9,148 bases of DNA from Pelagibacteraceae bacterium BACL5 MAG-120820-bin39 (GTDB lineage Bacteria; Pseudomonadota; Alphaproteobacteria; Pelagibacterales; Pelagibacteraceae). The notes below the pieces were generated by a model, which worked only from the letters and a program-made list of their open reading frames with translations, had not been told where the DNA came from and searched no databases. Both the position numbers and the translations under genes were made by a program. Location: positions 1 to 9,148 of the forward strand of contig LIBV01000035.1 of NCBI GenBank assembly GCA_001438335.1, read 5' to 3'. Below, piece by piece: positions 1 to 6,280 of the stretch. Every line of letters begins with the position of its first letter. Positions within the stretch are counted from its first letter, which is position 1.

Positions 1-148
1 TGTATTAAAAAAAGTAGTTAAAGTGAGAAAAAAATATAATGCTCATGATGAAAACAATAAATTTAAAACAGGTGACAAAGTTTCAATTGTAGAGTGTAGA
101 CCTTATTCTAAAAATAAAAAATTTGAAGTAATGGAGAATGTAAAATAA
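1..148 (+). CDS. rpsQ: 30S ribosomal protein S17, C-terminal part (5' truncated by window edge)
   Basis: The open frame enters from the left edge (first complete codon at base 2) and ends at TAA 146-148, leaving 48 residues. The visible part contains YNAHDENN and, further on, VECRPYSK. These match the conserved HDENN and ECRPLSK blocks in the C-terminal half of bacterial S17, a small OB-fold protein that binds 16S rRNA early in assembly of the 30S body. The start and N-terminal half lie outside the window. Its stop overlaps the rplN start by one base (TAATG). rpsQ just before rplN is the standard order at the S10/spc junction, which supports the call. Confidence 0.93.
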   Translation, partial: VLKKVVKVRKKYNAHDENNKFKTGDKVSIVECRPYSKNKKFEVMENVK

Positions 149-516
149 TGATACAGGTACAAACAGAACTACAGGTAGCTGATAATACTGGTGCAAAAAG
201 AATAGAGTGCATTAAAGTGTTAGGTGGATCTAAAAGAAGATATGCAACTATAGGTGACACCATTGTTATTGCTGTCAAAGAAGCAATTCCAAAAGGAAAA
301 GTTAAAAAAGGATCAGTTCATAAAGCTGTTGTTGTTAGAGTTAAAAAAGGAATTCATAGAGATGATGGATCTAAAGTAAAATTTGACAATAATGCAGCTG
401 TTTTAGTTGATGACAAAGGAGAACCAGTTGGAACTAGAATATTTGGTCCAGTAACAAGAGAATTAAGAAGTAGAGGGCAAATGAAAATAATTTCATTAGC
501 GCCAGAGGTTTTATAG
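148..516 (+). CDS. rplN: 50S ribosomal protein L14
   Basis: Full-length L14: 122 residues, the usual bacterial size. It binds 23S rRNA on the interface face of the 50S subunit and takes part in inter-subunit contacts. Diagnostic blocks are the N-terminal ADNTGAKR (residues 11-18), the central KAVVVRVKKG (59-68) inside the L14 signature region, and the C-terminal GPVTRELR (100-107) with the family-typical ending SLAPEVL. The start shares TAATG with the end of rpsQ. A purine-rich GGAG at 133-136, inside the rpsQ coding sequence, could serve as the ribosome binding site. The next gene, rplX, begins on the base after the TAG stop. The family identity is certain and nothing in the protein looks unusual. 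Confidence 0.98.
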   Translation: MIQVQTELQVADNTGAKRIECIKVLGGSKRRYATIGDTIVIAVKEAIPKGKVKKGSVHKAVVVRVKKGIHRDDGSKVKFDNNAAVLVDDKGEPVGTRIFGPVTRELRSRGQMKIISLAPEVL

Positions 517-765
517 ATGATTAAAAAAGGTTTAAAAGTTTTGGTTCTTACAGGAAAAGATAAGAAAAAAGAGGGCGAAGTAATTGAAATAGATAGGCCT
601 AATAATAGAGCTAAAGTAAAAGATATTAATATTGTTAAAAAACATGTCAAAACTACAAAAGAAAAAAAAGGTGGAATAGTTTCAAAAGAAAGTTTTATAC
701 ATCTTTCAAATTTAAAACTTATTGACGAAAAAGCTAAGGCTAAAAAAACAGAGGTTAAAAAATAA
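517..765 (+). CDS. rplX: 50S ribosomal protein L24 (short form)
   Basis: L24 starts 50S assembly by binding the 5' domain of 23S rRNA. The KOW-type beta segment is at about residues 3-30 (GLKVLVLTGKDKKKEGEV). It is followed by the RNA-contacting block VKDINIVKKHVK (34-45) and GGIVSKESFIHLSNLKL (52-68), equivalent to the conserved GGI...I..SNV region. At 82 residues it is about 20 shorter than the 104-residue E. coli protein. The C-terminal domain is reduced to a lysine-rich tail (KAKAKKTEVKK) without the usual late conserved block. The start abuts the rplN stop (TAG then ATG), with an AGAGG at 504-508 in rplN as likely Shine-Dalgarno. The stop overlaps rplE as TAATG. Confidence 0.95.
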   Translation: MIKKGLKVLVLTGKDKKKEGEVIEIDRPNNRAKVKDINIVKKHVKTTKEKKGGIVSKESFIHLSNLKLIDEKAKAKKTEVKK

Positions 766-1319
766 TGAATCCAAGACTAAAAGATCTCTATTTTAAAGAA
801 ATTCAACCAGCTCTTAAAACTCAGTTTGGTTTTAAGAATATCTATATGACTCCCAAAATAGAAAAAGTCGTTTTAAATATGGGGCTTGGTCTTGATGGTG
901 CAGATTCAAAAATTTTAAAATCTTGTGAAGAAGATTTAGCTAAAATTAGTGGTCAAAAGCCTGTTGTGACAAAGTTTAAAAAATCTATTGCTAACTTTAA
1001 AACAAGGCAAGGTACTAATGCTGGTTTAAAAGTTACACTTAGAAAAAATAAAATGTATGAATTCTTAGATAGATTGGTAAATATTGCTCTTCCAAGAATA
1101 AAAGATTTTAGAGGTCTGTCACCAAAAGGATTTGATAAGTTTGGAAATTACACTTTTGGAGTTAAGGAACACATAATATTTCCTGAAGCAAGTTTTGAAA
1201 GAGCTGACAAAGTAAGAGGATTAGATATTGTAATTGTAATTTCAGCAATGGACAAAGAGCATAGTTATGCTTTATTGGAAAAATTGAATTTTCCATTTAT
1301 TAAAAAAGGAGACAACTAA
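765..1319 (+). CDS. rplE: 50S ribosomal protein L5
   Basis: Full-length L5 (184 residues; usual about 180). It binds 5S rRNA in the central protuberance and contacts the 30S head and the P-site tRNA. Visible landmarks are KVVLNMGLG (34-42), the L5 signature region ISGQKPVVTKFKKSIANFK (61-79), the loop block LPRIKDFRG (109-117) and the C-terminal FPEASFERADKVRGLDIVIV (about 139-158). The start overlaps the rplX stop (TAATG 763-767), with GAGG at 751-754 inside rplX suitably placed. In E. coli the S8 translational operator lies near the start of this gene. I could not recognise an equivalent hairpin here. Confidence 0.98.
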   Translation: MNPRLKDLYFKEIQPALKTQFGFKNIYMTPKIEKVVLNMGLGLDGADSKILKSCEEDLAKISGQKPVVTKFKKSIANFKTRQGTNAGLKVTLRKNKMYEFLDRLVNIALPRIKDFRGLSPKGFDKFGNYTFGVKEHIIFPEASFERADKVRGLDIVIVISAMDKEHSYALLEKLNFPFIKKGDN

Positions 1320-1321
1320 GA

Positions 1322-1627
1322 ATGGCTAAAGTTAGTTCAATAAATAAAAATAATAAAAGAATTAAATTGTCTGATAAGTTTTATAAAAAAAGACAAAAGT
1401 TAAAAAAAACTATTATGGACAAAAAATTGCCATTTGAGGAAAGATTTAAAGCTCAGCAAAAACTAGCAAAATTACCAAGAAATTCAGCAAAAGTTAGAGT
1501 TATGAATAGATGTCAAATTACAGGTAGACCTCATGGGGTTTATAGAAAATTAAAAATATCTAGAATTGCATTACGACAATTAGGATTGCAAGGAAAGATA
1601 CCAGGTTTAGTTAAATCAAGTTGGTAG
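1322..1627 (+). CDS. rpsN: 30S ribosomal protein S14 (long, zinc-independent form)
   Basis: S14 of the 101-residue type, as in E. coli, rather than the about 61-residue zinc-ribbon type. It sits in the 30S head with S3 and S10. The C-terminal half carries the family core: LPRNSAKVRVMNRCQITGRP (51-70), then HGVYRKLKISR, and the ending IPGLVKSSW. Only one cysteine (C64) is present where the zinc form has CXXC, so no zinc site is expected. A good Shine-Dalgarno, AAAGGAG at 1305-1311, lies in the end of rplE with a 10-base gap to the ATG. Only two bases separate the rplE stop from this start. Its position between rplE and rpsH is canonical. Confidence 0.98.
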   Translation: MAKVSSINKNNKRIKLSDKFYKKRQKLKKTIMDKKLPFEERFKAQQKLAKLPRNSAKVRVMNRCQITGRPHGVYRKLKISRIALRQLGLQGKIPGLVKSSW

Positions 1628-1637
1628 AAAGGAAATT

Positions 1638-2033
1638 ATGAGTTTAAGTGACCCAATTGGAGATATGATAGCTAGAGTTAAGAATGCTCAAGCAAGAAAT
1701 CATAAAAAAGTAGAATTACCTTCTTCTAAATTTAAAGTTAAAATTGCTGAAATACTTAAAAGCGAGGGTTTTATTAAAGATTTCAAAGTTAATTCTGTAG
1801 AAAATAAATCAACACTATCTTTAGATTTAAAATATCACTCAGGAAATCCAGTGATAAGTTCATTTGAAAGAGTTTCAAAACCAGGAAGAAGAATTTTCTC
1901 AAGTGCCGACAGTCTGCCAAAAATAAATAATGGTCTTGGGATTGCAATAGTTTCTACTCCAAAAGGTGTAATGACTGATATAGATGCAAGAAAACAAAAA
2001 ATTGGTGGAGAAATAATTTGTAAGGTATTTTAA
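1638..2033 (+). CDS. rpsH: 30S ribosomal protein S8
   Basis: Full-length S8 (131 residues). It is a primary binder of helix 21 of 16S rRNA. In E. coli it is also the translational repressor of the spc operon. N-terminal landmarks are DPIGDMIARVKNA (5-17) and LPSSKFK (27-33). The C-terminal rRNA-binding signature is GLGIAIVSTPKGVMTD (99-114), followed by ARKQKIGGEIICKVF. The ATG has its own Shine-Dalgarno in the 10-base gap after rpsN (AAAGGA 1628-1633, four bases before the start). Autoregulation through S8 is plausible from the family, but no operator mimic was identified here. The stop overlaps rplF as TAATG. Confidence 0.98.
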   Translation: MSLSDPIGDMIARVKNAQARNHKKVELPSSKFKVKIAEILKSEGFIKDFKVNSVENKSTLSLDLKYHSGNPVISSFERVSKPGRRIFSSADSLPKINNGLGIAIVSTPKGVMTDIDARKQKIGGEIICKVF

Positions 2034-2572
2034 TGTCTAAAATAGGTAAAATAAACATAACAATTCCAGAGAAAGTTAAAGTTGTTTTGGCGGGCAATAT
2101 GCTAAATATTGAAGGACCCTTAGGAAAAAAATCTATTGGAATAGATTTAAATATGTTCAATTTAGATATTAAAGAAGGAAAAGAAATTTCAATTAAACCA
2201 AAAAAAATAGACCAAAATACAAAAAGATTATGGGGTATGAACAGAAGTTTAATAAATAATGCTGTAATTGGTTCTAGTACCGGTTATGAAAAAACTTTAG
2301 AGTTAGTTGGAGTTGGATATAGAGCAGCTTTAAAAGGAAATCAGCTAAATTTACAGCTTGGATATAGTCACGATATAGACTTTGATATCCCAGAAGGTGT
2401 AAAAATCGCAGTTGATAAGCAAACTACTTTAAAAATTACTGGTTCAGATAAACAACTTGTAGGATCAGTAGCTTCAAAAATTAAAACTTTTAGAAAAATT
2501 GAACCCTATAAAGGAAAAGGAATTAGAGAAAAAGGTCAATTTGTTCTTAAAAAAGAAGGAAAGAAAAAGTAA
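2033..2572 (+). CDS. rplF: 50S ribosomal protein L6
   Basis: Full-length L6 (179 residues; usual 176-180). It has two tandem related alpha/beta domains and lies near the sarcin-ricin loop and the factor-binding site. Domain 1 (about 1-82) begins MSKIGKINITIPEKV and includes the IEGPLGKK turn (26-33). Domain 2 (about 83-170) holds ELVGVGYRA (90-98) and the L6 signature EPYKGKGIR (157-165). The tail is lysine-rich (KKEGKKK). The start is the TAATG overlap with rpsH at 2031-2035, with AAGG at 2022-2025 inside rpsH at a workable distance. The end overlaps rplR in the same way, so rpsH-rplF-rplR are probably translationally coupled. Confidence 0.98.
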   Translation: MSKIGKINITIPEKVKVVLAGNMLNIEGPLGKKSIGIDLNMFNLDIKEGKEISIKPKKIDQNTKRLWGMNRSLINNAVIGSSTGYEKTLELVGVGYRAALKGNQLNLQLGYSHDIDFDIPEGVKIAVDKQTTLKITGSDKQLVGSVASKIKTFRKIEPYKGKGIREKGQFVLKKEGKKK

Positions 2573-2928
2573 TGAAATTAAACGCTAATATTAGAAAAAG
2601 ATTTAGAGTTAGCAATAAAGTTAAAAGAGTTGCTTCAAATGATAGATTTAGATTAAGTATATTTAGATCTTCAAGTAATATTTCAGCTCAAATTATTGAT
2701 GATGTAAAAAAAGTAACTTTGATATCAGCATCTTCTGTTGAAAAAGAAATTAAGTCAGGACCAAAGGTTAATAAAATTGAGTTATCAAAAATAGTTGCCG
2801 AAAAATTAGCTAAAAAAGCCCAAGAAAAAAAAATTACAAAAATATTCTTCGATAGAGGAGTATACAAATATCACGGAAGAGTAAAAGCATTTGCTGAAGC
2901 TCTTAGAAAAAATGGAATGGAATTTTAA
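2572..2928 (+). CDS. rplR: 50S ribosomal protein L18
   Basis: Full-length L18 (118 residues; usual 117-120). It binds 5S rRNA with L5 in the central protuberance. The N-terminus is the expected basic tail (NIRKRFRVSNKVKR). RFRLSIFRSSSNISAQIIDD follows as the beta-sheet core, and the gene ends in the diagnostic FDRGVYKYHGRVKAFAEALR (93-112) and NGMEF. The start overlaps the rplF stop (TAATG), and AAGGA at 2556-2560 in rplF is a plausible ribosome binding site. A nine-adenine run at 2825-2833 (codons for QEKKI) is a potential slippage site but leaves the frame open. Two bases separate it from rpsE. Confidence 0.98.
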   Translation: MKLNANIRKRFRVSNKVKRVASNDRFRLSIFRSSSNISAQIIDDVKKVTLISASSVEKEIKSGPKVNKIELSKIVAEKLAKKAQEKKITKIFFDRGVYKYHGRVKAFAEALRKNGMEF

Positions 2929-2930
2929 TT

Positions 2931-3449
2931 ATGGAATATAATAATAAAGATAAAAAAACCGACGATATTTTAGAAAAATTAGTTCACATCAACAGAATTA
3001 CAAAAGTTGTAAAAGGTGGAAGAAGATTTGCTTTTTCAGCATTAGTTGTAGTAGGAAACCAAGCTGGAAAAATTGGTATAGCACATGCTAAAGCAAAACA
3101 AGTACCTGATGCTATTAAAAAGGCTAATGAGATGGCTAGAAGAAAGTTAATTCAAATTCCTTTAAGAGAAGGCAGAACAATTCATCATGATGTAAAAGCA
3201 AAAGATGGATCAGGCAGAATAGTATTAAGAGCGGCAAGCAAAGGAACCGGTATAATTGCAGGTGGACCTGTTAGAGCAGTATGTGAAGTTTTAGGAATAA
3301 AAGATATTGTTGCTAAATCAATGGGAACATCAAATGCTCATAATGTTATTAGAGCAACAATGAAAGCTTTATTAAAACAAAACTCACCAAAACAAATTTC
3401 AGCAATCAGAAATAAAAAGATTTCTGAAATAATTGAAAAAAGAGGATAA
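2931..3449 (+). CDS. rpsE: 30S ribosomal protein S5
   Basis: Full-length S5 (172 residues; E. coli 166). It lies at the back of the 30S near the mRNA entry channel and affects decoding fidelity. After a charged leader (1-12), the double-stranded-RNA-binding-like domain runs from about 13 to 77: HINRITKVVKGGRRF (19-33), FSALVVVGN, GKIGIAHAKAKQVPDAI (46-62). The C-terminal domain has SGRIVLRAASKGTGIIAGG (94-112) and the MGTSNAHNVIRAT block (131-143). No clear Shine-Dalgarno precedes the ATG. The stop overlaps the rplO start (TAATG 3447-3451), which leaves no room for rpmD, the gene usually found here. Confidence 0.98.
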   Translation: MEYNNKDKKTDDILEKLVHINRITKVVKGGRRFAFSALVVVGNQAGKIGIAHAKAKQVPDAIKKANEMARRKLIQIPLREGRTIHHDVKAKDGSGRIVLRAASKGTGIIAGGPVRAVCEVLGIKDIVAKSMGTSNAHNVIRATMKALLKQNSPKQISAIRNKKISEIIEKRG

Positions 3450-3901
3450 TGATTACTTTAAATAATAGAGAAAAAATTAACAAATCCAAAATGAGAGTTG
3501 GAAGAGGTATTGGCTCTGGCAAAGGTAAAACATGCGGCAGAGGTGTCAAAGGTCAAAAATCAAGATCAGGGGTCGCTATTAAAAGCTTTGAAGGTGGTCA
3601 AATGCCTTTGTACAGAAGATTACCTAAAAGAGGCTTTAATCCAATCTCCAAAGAAAATATTGCAATTTTGAATTTAGAAAAAATTCAATCTTACTTAGAT
3701 AATAAAAATATTAACGTAACAGACATAATCAATTCCGAGTTATTGAAAAAGAATAAGTTAATTAACAAAAATGCAGTAAAGCTCAAAATTTTAGGAACTG
3801 GAGAGATAAAAGATAAAATCAATATTGTGGCAGATTTAGCTTCTAAGTCAGCTATAGAGAAACTTGAAAAAATTGGTGGCTCTATACAATTAAAGAAATA
3901 A
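3449..3901 (+). CDS. rplO: 50S ribosomal protein L15
   Basis: Full-length L15 (150 residues; usual 144-160), a late-assembling 50S protein with an extended basic arm that reaches into 23S rRNA. The arm is unmistakable: MRVGRGIGSGKGKTCGRG (15-32), KGQKSRSG (34-41), and FEGGQMPLYRRLPKRGF (47-63). The C-terminal L15 signature covers about 111-146 (KLKILGTGEIK ... IEKLEKIGGSI). The chosen ATG fits the family's N-terminal length. The in-frame ATG at M15 would remove conserved sequence. AGAGGA at 3441-3446 sits only two bases before the ATG, unusually close for a Shine-Dalgarno, so coupling to rpsE through TAATG probably matters more. Confidence 0.98.
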   Translation: MITLNNREKINKSKMRVGRGIGSGKGKTCGRGVKGQKSRSGVAIKSFEGGQMPLYRRLPKRGFNPISKENIAILNLEKIQSYLDNKNINVTDIINSELLKKNKLINKNAVKLKILGTGEIKDKINIVADLASKSAIEKLEKIGGSIQLKK

Positions 3902-3911
3902 TTGATTTATA

Positions 3912-5192
3912 ATGAGTGCATCATCATCAGCAAATGATCTTAAAAATAGAATATTATTTACAATATTCATATTAGCTGTTTATAGATTTGGAACTTTTGT
4001 TCCTTTACCAGGCATAGACCCAGAACAACTTAAGATTATGATGGAAGGTAATCAAAAGGGATTGTTGGGAATGTTTAACGTATTTGCTGGTGGAGCTGTC
4101 AGTAGAATGGCTATATTTGCATTAGGGATTATGCCATACATATCATCATCTATCATTGTTCAATTGTTAACGGGTGTATCTGACTATTTTAAAAATTTAA
4201 AAGCACAAGGAGAAACTGGTAGGGCGAAAATTACTCAAATTACTAGATACGGAACAGTTTTATTGGCAACAATCCAAGGATATGGATTAGCGGTTGGTTT
4301 AGAGTCTTCTGCCGATTTAGTAATAAATCCAGGAATGTTTTTTAAAATTTCTACCGTAACAACTATTGTTGCGGGAACTCTATTCTTAATGTGGTTAGGT
4401 GAACAAATTACTCAAAGAGGAATTGGAAATGGTATTTCTTTAATTATTTTTGCAGGTATTGTTGCTGAAATTCCTAGAGCATTAGTAACAACTTTTGAAT
4501 TAGGCAGAACAGGTGCTGTTTCTACATTTATGATATTAACTATCTTTGTACTATTAATTTTAACAATACTTTTTATTGTTTTTATGGAAAGAGCTTTAAG
4601 AAAAATTCTTATCAATTATCCAAAAAGACAAATGGGCAATAAAATGTATGGTGGAGAGTCATCACATCTACCATTAAAAATAAATCAAGCGGGTGTAATT
4701 CCTGCAATTTTTGCATCTGCATTATTATTATTGCCTGTAACTTTTTCAAATTTTAATTTTTCTGATAATGAAACTTTTCTAGATATTAGTTCATATTTTA
4801 CTCAAGGGCAGCCGCTGTACATGTTGCTGTATGCGTCTGGGATAATTTTCTTTACATTTTTTTATACCTCAATAACTTTTAATCCAACAGAGACAGCAGA
4901 TAATTTAAGAAAATATGGTGGTTTTATTCCAGGTATACGACCTGGAGAAAGTACTGCTTTATATATTGAAAACATTTTAACAAAATTAACAACTATTGGA
5001 GCACTGTACTTAACTTTAGTTTGTTTGATGCCAGAGTTTTTAATTGCAAACTACCCAATACCATTTTATCTAGGTGGAACTTCTATATTAATTGTTGTAG
5101 TTGTGGCCATTGATACAGTAACACAAATACAAACTAGATTAATGAGCTCTCAATACGAGCAATTAATAAAAAAAACAAAATTCGGTAAATAA
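3912..5192 (+). CDS. secY: Preprotein translocase channel subunit SecY
   Basis: SecY forms the protein-conducting pore of the SecYEG translocon in the inner membrane. The 426 residues show about ten hydrophobic segments, roughly at 13-32, 70-90, 112-132, 146-166, 174-194, 205-226, 258-278, 305-323, 360-380 and 385-403. SecY signature 1 is seen as GIMPYISSSIIVQLL (72-86) and signature 2 starts at WLGEQITQRGIGNGIS (161-176). The cytosolic loop KYGGFIPGIRPGE (334-346) carries R343, equivalent to the SecA-interacting Arg357 of E. coli. The N-terminus is about 10-20 residues shorter than in many relatives. The start is fixed, since an in-frame TGA lies at 3903-3905 and no earlier start codon exists. 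No Shine-Dalgarno is visible in the 10-base gap after rplO. Confidence 0.98.
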   Translation: MSASSSANDLKNRILFTIFILAVYRFGTFVPLPGIDPEQLKIMMEGNQKGLLGMFNVFAGGAVSRMAIFALGIMPYISSSIIVQLLTGVSDYFKNLKAQGETGRAKITQITRYGTVLLATIQGYGLAVGLESSADLVINPGMFFKISTVTTIVAGTLFLMWLGEQITQRGIGNGISLIIFAGIVAEIPRALVTTFELGRTGAVSTFMILTIFVLLILTILFIVFMERALRKILINYPKRQMGNKMYGGESSHLPLKINQAGVIPAIFASALLLLPVTFSNFNFSDNETFLDISSYFTQGQPLYMLLYASGIIFFTFFYTSITFNPTETADNLRKYGGFIPGIRPGESTALYIENILTKLTTIGALYLTLVCLMPEFLIANYPIPFYLGGTSILIVVVVAIDTVTQIQTRLMSSQYEQLIKKTKFGK

Positions 5193-5194
5193 TT

Positions 5195-5836
5195 GTGAAT
5201 ATAATTCTGTTTGGTCCCCCAGGTGCTGGCAAGGGAACTCAAGCTCAATTAATAGTTAAAAAACATAATTATTTTCAACTTTCAACAGGAGATTTGTTAA
5301 GAAAAGAAACTAAAAAAAAAAGTGAATTAGGATTAAAGATTGAGTCTTTAATTTCAAAAGGAAATTTTGTTTCTGATGAAATTGTAAATCAACTTCTGAG
5401 GGAGACTATTTCTAATTTAAAGTATAGAGATAGAATCATTTTTGATGGATATCCAAGAACCATAGACCAAGTAATAAATTTAGATGAACTTTTAAATGAA
5501 TTTAATCAAAAAGCTGAGTTAGTAATAAGTCTTTCTGTACCAAGAGAGATAATAGAAAAAAGAATTATTGGTAGAGTTACTTGTGAAAAATGCAATATGA
5601 CATTGAATGAATTTTTCAATTCTAGAGAAATTGAACTTCATCCTTGTGGTAATCAGCATTTTATAAAAAGGAAAGATGATAATTTAACTACGGTTATGTC
5701 TAGATATGATATCTATAAAAAAACTACCCAACCAGTCTTAGATTACCTGTCCAAGAACTTAAGATTTTATGAGATTGATGGAACTCAAAAAATTGATGAA
5801 ATTACTGCTAAAATCGATGGAATTCTAAATGTTTAA
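5195..5836 (+). CDS. adk: Adenylate kinase, long-lid type with an atypical zinc-site pattern
   Basis: Adenylate kinase interconverts ATP + AMP and 2 ADP in the cytosol. The 213 residues contain the P-loop GPPGAGKGT (7-15), the AMP-binding STGDLLR (30-36), DGYPRT (84-89), and the long LID at about 122-160 followed by RKDDN (159-163) and R170. The LID has a CEKC pair (C130, C133) as in zinc-binding adenylate kinases. The second half, HPCGNQH (149-155), has one cysteine where the zinc type usually has CXXC, so metal binding is uncertain. The start is GTG two bases after the secY stop. No ATG precedes the P-loop and no Shine-Dalgarno is evident. A ten-adenine run at 5312-5321 encodes TKKKS. adk after secY is standard. 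Confidence 0.97.
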   Translation: MNIILFGPPGAGKGTQAQLIVKKHNYFQLSTGDLLRKETKKKSELGLKIESLISKGNFVSDEIVNQLLRETISNLKYRDRIIFDGYPRTIDQVINLDELLNEFNQKAELVISLSVPREIIEKRIIGRVTCEKCNMTLNEFFNSREIELHPCGNQHFIKRKDDNLTTVMSRYDIYKKTTQPVLDYLSKNLRFYEIDGTQKIDEITAKIDGILNV

Positions 5837-5840
5837 TCCG

Positions 5841-5868
5841 TTGACATTAAAAGAACTTCTTATATAAA
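5841..5868 (+). promoter_or_regulatory. Candidate sigma70-type promoter for the rpsM-rpsK-rpoA-rplQ operon
   Basis: A perfect -35 hexamer TTGACA (5841-5846) is followed after 16 bases by TATAAA (5863-5868), which matches the -10 consensus at five of six positions. It lies in the 55-base gap between adk and rpsM, the longest non-coding stretch in the window. Transcription would start near 5875, giving a leader of only about 17 bases before the rpsM ATG at 5892. No terminator hairpin precedes it, so read-through from the spc genes is likely and this promoter would add to it. The spacing and the near-perfect -35 make chance less likely, but AT-rich DNA produces -10-like boxes easily. Confidence 0.7.
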
Positions 5869-5891
5869 AGGCTAAAATTTATCACATATAT

Positions 5892-6275
5892 ATGGCTCGT
5901 ATCGCAGGTATCAACATTCCACAAAACAAGCTAGTTCATATTGGACTAACTTATATTTATGGAATTGGGAATAAATTTTCTCAACAAATTTGTTCATCAC
6001 TAGAAATTCCAAAAGAAAAAAGAGTAAATCAGCTTACCGATGAAGAAATTTTAAGGATAAGAGAATATATTGATCAAAATTTTAAAGTAGAAGGTGATTT
6101 AAGAAGAGATTACTCTTTAAGTATAAAACGTTTAATCGATCTTGCTTGTTATCGTGGCACCAGGCATAGAAAAAAATTACCTGTAAGAGGACAAAGAACA
6201 AGATGTAATGCTAGAACTAGAAAAGGTAAAGCTATTGCTATTGCAGGGAAAAAATTAACTCCACTTAAAAAATAA
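5892..6275 (+). CDS. rpsM: 30S ribosomal protein S13
   Basis: S13 (127 residues; usual 115-125) sits at the top of the 30S head, contacts L5 in an inter-subunit bridge and reaches the P-site tRNA with its basic tail. It begins MARIAGINIP, has the helix-two-turn-helix block TYIYGIGNKFSQQIC (20-34), and ends in the S13 signature CYRGTRHRKKLPVRGQRT (86-103) with TRCNARTRKGK (103-113). It is the first gene of the alpha-type operon. No Shine-Dalgarno is visible. The predicted leader is very short and consists almost wholly of A and T before the ATG, so initiation may rely on an unstructured leader. The S4-binding pseudoknot known from the E. coli alpha operon would not fit in this leader. Confidence 0.98.
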   Translation: MARIAGINIPQNKLVHIGLTYIYGIGNKFSQQICSSLEIPKEKRVNQLTDEEILRIREYIDQNFKVEGDLRRDYSLSIKRLIDLACYRGTRHRKKLPVRGQRTRCNARTRKGKAIAIAGKKLTPLKK

Positions 6276-6280
6276 TTATT

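Noticed and set aside
354..650. Reverse-strand open frame of 98 codons across rplN and rplX
   Set aside because: It lies wholly antisense to two certain ribosomal genes, and its hydrophobic composition is the mirror of their lysine-rich codons. There is no ribosome binding site or recognisable domain.
740..830. S8-binding translational operator at the rplX-rplE junction, as in the E. coli spc operon
   Set aside because: I could not find a stem with an internal bulge resembling the S8 site of 16S helix 21. Folding and comparison with this organism's own 16S rRNA would be needed.
1954..2160. Reverse-strand open frame of 68 codons across rpsH/rplF
   Set aside because: It is an antisense shadow of conserved coding sequence with a composition artefact and no family resemblance.
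3912..3960. Truncated secY start with a missed upstream initiation codon
   Set aside because: An in-frame TGA at 3903-3905 blocks extension and no earlier start codon exists, so the short N-terminus is genuine as sequenced.
4412..4615. Reverse-strand open frame of 67 codons inside secY
   Set aside because: It is antisense to conserved SecY membrane segments, and nothing supports it as a gene.
5875..5891. S4-type regulatory pseudoknot before rpsM
   Set aside because: The predicted leader is about 17 bases and nearly all A/T, too short for the known structure, and rpsD is not in this operon.
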